Part shown: one piece after another, positions 57,589-64,000 of the stretch
How the letters are laid out: each line of letters starts with the position of its first letter
How positions within the stretch are numbered: the first letter of the stretch is position 1
NCBI GenBank assembly: GCA_949126835.1
Contig: OX421509.1
Location: forward strand, 14,807,279-14,871,278
Source: Anisus vortex
Taxonomy: Eukaryota > Mollusca > Gastropoda > Planorbidae
Length of the DNA: 64,000 nt
Direction of reading: 5' to 3'
The notes under the pieces: model-generated
The model's input: the letters and a program-made list of their open reading frames with translations, nothing else
What the model was told of the DNA's origin: nothing
The model's database searches: none
Made by a program: the position numbers and the translations under genes

Positions 57589-57989
57589 AATATTGAGGAA
57601 TGTGTTCGCGGGGAGGGGGAGGGAGGATGAGGTGAGAATGGGGCGGGGTATGTCACGACGACATTTGAGTAGAAATGGAAAAAAAAAAGGGTATCGAGGC
57701 GAAGATATAGGGGAGTGGTAGAAACCAGCCCTAGCGTGTGAGTGAGTGTGTGTGTTTGATTGTGTGCGTCGTTTGTGTACAGATATGTTTATGTGTAAGT
57801 GTATGTGTATGAGTGAGAATGGGTTGAGTGGCAGGGGGAGATGGTGGTTCCGTTTGAGTATTGCAGGGCTGTGCAATGAATGTTTCGAATGTAATGCAAT
57901 ATTATATGTGTCCGATAAAACGACAGGTAATAATTCTTGCTCGATATATATTTTCTATTTAACACGAACTTATCCAATATTCAACACAC

Positions 57990-58142
57990 GACAAACGTGA
58001 TTAACATTGCCAAAATTTATACAGAGCTCACCGACCGTTAAAACATTGCCCAAAAAATAAACAATTTTGCACATTTAAGCATTGCCCATCTTTACAACAT
58101 TGCCCACATCAGCAACATTGCCCGCCATTAATACATTGCCTT
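57990..58142. repeat. Degenerate 'acattgccca' repeat
   Basis: ACATTGCCCA or a near match occurs about six times with spacing of roughly 20-45 bp. Confidence 0.65.
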
Positions 58143-58439
58143 ACAATTCATCGCCAACGAGTAACAAAACACTACACGCTACTCATGTCATTTATTCAAG
58201 TGGACACACAAAAACACACACATTTTGTATGGACAACTGTAGCCACATGCAGCCACATGTAGCCTCCCCATATCATTTCAACAAATAGTCCTGGCAAAAT
58301 AATCCTACGTCTTCCCCTTATGCACTCGCACCCATTGATCTCAATGTGTTACCATCTTGATCTACTCGATGATAGTATCCACATATCACCTATGACCTAA
58401 TTAGTCTCGACTCTTACGCAGCCCTCTTCCCGCGTAATA

Positions 58440-58463
58440 CCCCCCCCCCCCCCCCCCCCCCCC
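58440..58463. repeat. Poly-C run (24 bases)
   Basis: The longest homopolymer in the window. Confidence 0.95.
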
Positions 58464-59088
58464 GCAATTAACCCATTAACCAAAATGTTAAACGTATAAT
58501 GTTATTGTTAAAAAGCAAAAAACAAATTTCTTGAATAAGTAACCTTAAGTAAATGATAAAGTATTGTTTACTTACTTCAGTAACATTTAAACCAAACAGT
58601 TTCAGGATTGATAACTCCTGGAAATTATTATAAAGTTAACACTTTTAATTTTAACACAAGGCCACGCAAAAAAAAAAAAAAATAAATAAATAAATAAAAA
58701 ACGCAACCGCCTAATAATAATCACTTTTCTAATTGGATCAAATTTAACCAAATATTTTATACAATTCTCCTACCTATGAATTGTCGACCTATTATTTTTA
58801 AAACCAGTTTAATTTATATAAAATTAATTTAATAATTTCCTATATAATTTCGTACTCTTTAAAACTTTCACAGCATAAATTAAAAAAATATAATAATTTA
58901 TTTGATCGCACCACTCAATGAAGAAATTCACTGTTATATAAAACACAAAAATCCACTTTTGATGAAATAAATCGAATTTCGATATAAAGAAAATAAATAT
59001 ATTTATTGTCTATACATAAATATCCATACTGCTAAATGTGTTCTTTTTGTTGACGTACATAAGAAGAATTAATAACATAAGACGATAA

Positions 59089-59129
<41 letters not shown>

Positions 59130-59390
59130 AATTGTTAGTTGGAAACGAGCGTAATCTCCCCTTCTGCCTGTCACTGTGTTATGGTCTACAGCCAGCTCTC
59201 TACGCGAAGATATTATCCCGCCAGGGATCGTTTCAAGCTGTAGGGAGAGGGGAGGGGGGGGGGGAATAAAAAACACAACAAGGGGACAGAAGAAAGTCAA
59301 TAAAAATAGAGACTAGGTTACCGTTCCTTGAAAAACCGATTAGAAAATATAATTGGAAGATACAAAATACTCAAATTTTTGTTTAAAGGA
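58464..59390. other. No gene; AT-rich with a (CT)n tract
   Basis: A-runs at 58667-58700, (CT)n at 59092-59124, and a G-run at 59252-59263. Confidence 0.5.
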
Positions 59391-59681
59391 AGTATCCCGT
59401 CGGGTCAGACTGGTCCAGAGGGCCAGGTAGGGCAGCGTTCTTCAGTTTATGTGACAACGGCATACTAGACGATTGTGTGGTTAGAAAAATATCAAGCCGC
59501 CTTTACTTGACCCCTACTCAAGTCAGGTAGGCTACCCCATCAGAGCTGGGTAGACTCAGGGACACCCTCCAGACACGGGGAACAAATCATAACTTCCACC
59601 AGGATTCGAACCCAGTCTCGGAACCCAGATTCGAACTCGGTGCGCCCAGTCGAACGCGCTGCAACTCGGCCACTGTACCCC
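59391..59681 (-). mobile_element. SINE-1, full-length minus-strand copy
   Basis: Starts 'agtatcccgtcgggtcagac' (3' end), carries 'cagagctgggtagactcagg', a B-box region with a local duplication (gattcgaacccagtctcgga, then gattcgaactcgg), and the head 'gaacgcgctgcaactcggcc'. Confidence 0.9.
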
Positions 59682-60241
59682 ATAATATATTTTAAAAAAT
59701 TCAATGTAAAAATTTAAAAACAAAATGCACATTAATTGATTAATTTAAACAAACTGAGCATAGCATAATGAATTGAAGAACCAATATTTAAACAAAAGGA
59801 AAAGAAAATGGAAATTATCCGACATTGAGATTCCTACAACGAGATCATTAATAACGGAAATATGTTTTAACGGATTTCCGCAATCTCTAATGACCATGAA
59901 TAGAACACAACAACACCAGTTAAACAAACAAACAAACAAACAACAAAACAGACCAACATGAAATGGAAGAAACTCCATGGTTTCCAGAAGCATCGTCGTT
60001 GACATGCTTTCATCTAATAAATGAGAAAAACCGGAAGTGCTATTAATAGATCCCGACAAGCTCCTCCCATTTAAAAAATAATACTTTTATTATTGTTTTG
60101 TTTTTTAAGGAAAACCAAACAAAAAATTATGATCTTCACTTTTTAGCGTAATAAAGTTAAACCTCGGTTTTGGTTCAATAAATAAGGTTGCCTGAATTTT
60201 CGACGATGGCCTTCATTTTTTTTCCACTGTATAGTCTAGCT

Positions 60242-60456
60242 GGGAGGTCGGTAACCTTTTGATAATAGTGTGTCGAAGTAGGATTTCTAATTCATTCATC
60301 GTACCAAAAGCTTTAAATTCAGTTCGCGCGAGCACATAATTTCTTGTAGCAGAGACTTGAATTGCCCTTAAGGGGGCGGGGGGTGTCTCTCGCGTGCCAA
60401 TAAAAATAGCTCTGCGTGTCAAGTCTGGCACGGGTGCCGTAGGCTGCCGACTCCTG
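60242..60456. mobile_element. hAT-like MITE, 215 bp (family A)
   Basis: Perfect 8-bp flanks GTCTAGCT at 60234-60241 and 60457-60464. Ends GGGAGGTCGGTAACC and GGCTGCCGACTCCTG are imperfect inverted repeats. The interior shares 'aggatttctaat', 'gctctgcgtg' and 'ggtgccgtagg' with 32891-33073. Confidence 0.85.
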
Positions 60457-60468
60457 GTCTAGCTGGAC

Positions 60469-60713
60469 TAGGTATGTTAAACGAAAACCGGAATACCGGA
60501 TTCCGGTTTTGAATCCGAAAACCGGTTTTGATTTTCAAAACCGGATTATCAAATAGTCTACACCTACAAAAGTACGCACATTTTGGCTTTTCCGGCCTGT
60601 AGCTTGTGATATTGCGCGGGGGGGGGGGGGGGGGGGGAATCGAAATCCGGTATTAAACCGGTTTTATAGAACCGAAAACCGGTTTTGGAAAATAACTGGT
60701 TTAAACATCCCTA
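60469..60713. mobile_element. hAT-like MITE, 245 bp (family B)
   Basis: Starts TAGGTATGTTAAAC and ends GTTTAAACATCCCTA (inverted repeat with one-base differences). Perfect 8-bp target duplication AGCTGGAC at 60461-60468 and 60714-60721. Many ACCGG/CCGGT motifs in mirrored positions surround a 20-base poly-G at 60618-60637. Confidence 0.9.
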
Positions 60714-60721
60714 AGCTGGAC

Positions 60722-61739
60722 CTAGTGCCTGGATAACTAAGGTTCTTATAGATGTGAATTTTCCTTCCAAACAATTACATCAAGCTAGTGCCAGGTATTT
60801 TTTTTTTGTAAATCCGGGTCTACAGTGTGTCTTGGAATCTACCTGGCGTAGACGAGGACATTAAACTACTTGTGTAATGGTGTTGTGTTGGCTACACAAT
60901 CCACTTCTCCGCCCTGACAAACTTATCCATCTTAACATTATTTCTAATTTCTCACTCAACTTTTTTCTCTAAATACCGTTCCCCCTCTCTATCGGTCCCC
61001 CTCTCTATCTCGCTCACTACCCCCCTCTCTCCCTCCCTCTTTTCCTCCTCCTCTACCTCCTTCACTCAATCTTTTCTCTCTTTTCCTTCCCCTCTACATT
61101 CTTTAAAAAAAAAAATCATTAATAATTTGTGTTAAGTCCGTTGAATGTGTTAAGGTCACGTTAAACTATTGAACGCCAAATGTTGCAAGGTACGGCGACC
61201 TCCATTTCTTTTTTTTTAAATTGTATCAACTATAGTCTTTGTCCCTTGTAGCAACAACTTGCCTTACATTAACACTTCTCTATCATTTCACAAATGAAAA
61301 TCTCAAACCAAAATCTCATATAAAAGAAACGGAATATATGACAAACACGGTACTCCGTAGTTTAAAAAAAAATTTGCATATAATTTCAACACCTTCTTCT
61401 AAACTCATTTACACCCCACTCTCCCCCACGTTCTATTTTTACAGCTTTATTTTCATCACATATGTCTGGACATTGTATTACAGTAAAGTGTGAAGTCTGG
61501 GGCCCAGTTGGGATGTCGAATAATCTTAGATCTGACCCCATTTTGTTTTTCCTTTCGCGCGGTTTAAAACGACAAAAAATAAATTTGATAGTTAGCTTTA
61601 CTTTGACGTTTTGTCACAATCAATTTATAAGTAATACTAAATTATTTTTATAACATGAATGTGCTACATAATCTGTTTCATTATCGGTTTGTTAAAAACT
61701 GTTTAAATATTTGACTGACTTACGTAATATATAATATAT
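60722..61739. other. No gene supported
   Basis: CT-rich DNA at 60975-61100. The phrase 'gtgttggctacacaatcc' at about 60887 resembles the SINE-1 body, without a head. Confidence 0.4.
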
Positions 61740-61990
61740 ATTATCGACTCAATCACTGACTAAATAAATGACTGAATAGCTGACTGAATCAATGACTGAA
61801 TAACTGACTGAATGACCGGTTGTGTTCACGGATGACTTATTGAAAGAATGCATCACGATCACAAACTGTCTGTATTCACCAAAATAGTGTGAATGACTGA
61901 CTCTAAGACTGAATAACTTACTGGATGATTGACTGATTGACTGAATGACTGACTGCCTGATTTACTGACTGAGAATATACTGTATGACTG
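61740..61990. repeat. Degenerate TGAC/TGAA tetranucleotide repeat
   Basis: GACTGAATGACTGA-like phrases recur from 61745 to 61820 and 61890 to 62000, with unrelated DNA between. Confidence 0.75.
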
Positions 61991-62689
61991 ACTGCCTGAT
62001 TGCAGGAATAAATATCTATCAAAATTTCTACTACATCTATATGTCCTTCTCAAAACATTCCCATAAATATTTCTCTGCACCATCACCTCAATTGTGTACA
62101 TACATGATGACTCTGAAAGAAGTTGACACCTGAAAACTGTAAAATGTTTATCTATAGGGCAACACAATTCAAAATGCGAACGAGAGAGAGAAAGAAAGAG
62201 AGAGAGAAAGAGAAAGAGAATGGAACTTAGTATTCATGACATCTTTTTAACATGCATATTCTATGTTTAATGAACTCTTTTTTGTGCTGTGAAGAGTAGC
62301 TAGCTAAAGCTATATAAAGTTGTTTAACATTAAAGATTTAACAGTTTAGTTGTGAATATAGAAACTACACAAAAGATGTTTTCAGGCCCGTCCATTCATT
62401 CTAAATTTACTCCACCATTTGAAATCACATATCATTTTTTTCTGGGGGAGGAGAGGGTTTATATTTGCACAATTTACGCGATTGTTGCGGGTCACAAGTT
62501 GGTGGCTGGCTGACAGCTCTTCAAGGAGGACGCCCTAAATTCTAATAATAAGTTGGGAAGTGCGAGGTCATAGGTTAAGGTTTGAGTTGAAAAGAGGTTG
62601 TAAAGAGGTTGCCAACATAGCAAGGTGTTCCGGATTTTTTCCAGAAAGATGACCCAGTTGTGTGTCAAGGACTCTACCGCTTCCACTGA
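61991..62689. other. No gene seen
   Basis: Includes a GA-rich run at 62184-62220. ORFs here have no recognisable features. Confidence 0.4.
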
Positions 62690-62824
62690 TCTATATTACA
62701 AGCATTGGCAACACGGGCATGAGATGGGTTACCTGCCGAACAAACAAGGAAAACCAGTAACTTAACATCATTTAAAAACACCAATAAAAATAAAAGCAGG
62801 ACCAGACCCACGGAAATATAGTAT
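62690..62824 (+). mobile_element. LINE-B ORF2 C-terminus, truncated
   Basis: The plus strand reads TRA-stop-DGLPAEQTRKTS then SFKNTNKNKSRT, matching RAWNGLPEQ at 5134-5416 with TGG mutated to TGA. It ends before the LINE-B terminal tail. Confidence 0.72.
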
Positions 62825-62871
62825 AGAAAGTTTAAGAACATCAGATATTTGGGTTATTTAGTGTATAAAAC

Positions 62872-63089
62872 TAAAGTCAGTCTATGGGGGAAGTGAAGCC
62901 AAAAAGTTTTCGTGGTCACGGAATACAAAGCGGATATAGTGGCCAATACAATACCAAGTCGCTTTAACGCAGGAAAAAAAAAATAATCATGTCCCCATAT
63001 TCAGGAAATAATACTGGCCTTTACCACGATTCAAACCCTGTACCTTCGATGCGCTTGTCCAAGCGTGCTGCCACTAGGCCAACTGCCCT
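62872..63089 (-). mobile_element. SINE-1, old diverged copy
   Basis: The order of blocks is kept but worn: 'gtgaagccaaaaagttttcg', 'tggccaatacaataccaag', 'cacgattcaaaccctgtacc' (B box) and 'gtgctgccactaggccaac' (head). Confidence 0.75.
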
Positions 63090-64000
63090 TATAACAAACT
63101 TTTTTTTTTAATTCTGAGAAGTCTTCCTGTTGTAAATTGCCGAACTAATCAATGACAATGTGGCCAGTACAGCGCATACATAATTTATTCATTCAAAACC
63201 AATATTATTTACTTTAGACCGGATTATAATCACACATTTTTTTTATACATATAAATGGCAGAATTTATGATTTGCTTTACAAGTAGGGGATTTGGTTGTT
63301 CAGTCATACCGGAAGTTGGAACTCAAATTGTCTTTTGCATTTACGAAAAGCTTATATTTAAATCAGGTCAGCACTGGCATGTATAATTCAATAACTTTTA
63401 CTTTCAATGCTCCTTACTTCCGGTCACCAAACAGAAAAAAAAAACATAGCTCCGTTTATTCAAATGTATTTGTAAAATTTGAAACAATGGTTTGTAGAAA
63501 TAACACTACAGTAAAAAGGTGTTGACCACAATACCGCCCAATCATAATGCTTGCTTTAAAACATGTATCTACTGTTTAGTTGTTTTTTTTACTTCACTAG
63601 AATTTATATGTTCAGTTTTGCAATAATTAAATGGCGGGTTTTTTGTTTTTTTGCGTCACGTAAAAACTAGCCCATGTTTATAGAAATCAGTATTTTCATG
63701 TTCTATGAAGGTTTTTTTTCTCTTAGTGTTTAATTAATTTGTTGTTTTTTCTTATTAATCGTCCTTGCAGTGGGTTTTCCCCATTTATTATAGTCCTGAA
63801 TTGCAAGTTGAAATTTCATCTCAGCGTGAGAGAACACAAGTAGGATTAGCCCCACCCACCCTCTTCCCCCTCCCCCTTCATCATTCTCACACTTGATCGT
63901 TGACATGGATAATTTCTATTCCAACATAATCCTTCTCTCTCTCTCTCTCTCTCTCTCTTTCTATCTTTCTCTCTCTTTCCCTCTCGCTTTCTCTTTGTCT
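63090..64000. other. No gene; terminal (CT)n
   Basis: AT-rich sequence with a (CT)n-rich stretch at 63931-64000 that runs off the window. Confidence 0.5.

Overview
The window reads as intergenic DNA from an animal nuclear genome, made almost entirely of transposable elements and tandem repeats. It is AT-rich, and I found no host protein-coding exon, rRNA or genuine tRNA gene that I can support. The best taxonomic hint is a full-length LINE of the I/Jockey group whose layout (zinc-knuckle ORF1, then endonuclease, RT, RNase H and a C-terminal zinc finger) resembles, from memory, the Nimbus elements described in Biomphalaria snails. A mollusc, perhaps a planorbid snail, is therefore a reasonable guess but not proven here.

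Layout. 0-10 kb: LINE debris, two SINE-1 copies, a LINE split by a TTAA-flanked DNA transposon, and an 81-bp TTAA mini-element. 10-17 kb: two more SINE-1 copies, GA-rich microsatellites, a 422-bp hAT-like element and a 25-bp minisatellite. 17.19-22.63 kb: an apparently intact LINE with a perfect 12-bp target-site duplication, the only clear coding sequence in the window. 22.6-38 kb: scattered SINEs, LINE tails, small minisatellites and a diverged 320-bp direct repeat. 38.4-56 kb: a cluster of tandem arrays with units of 38, 69, 21, 18, 29, 23 and 31 bp; the 31-bp array alone covers 5.9 kb. 56-64 kb: more SINEs, a third 81-bp mini-element, two abutting hAT-like elements and LINE tails.

How the parts relate. 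At least four kinds of mobile DNA have inserted into one another: tRNA-derived SINEs, three LINE lineages, TTAA-target elements and hAT-like elements. SINE-2 shares its 3' tail with the LINE called LINE-B here, which suggests LINE-B enzymes mobilised it. The intact LINE could supply its own machinery. Tandem arrays make up about 20% of the window, and several show higher-order repeats, evidence of recent unequal exchange or slippage. Names such as SINE-1, SINE-2, LINE-B and LINE-C are labels for this report only. Copy numbers are array length divided by unit length, not counted alignments.
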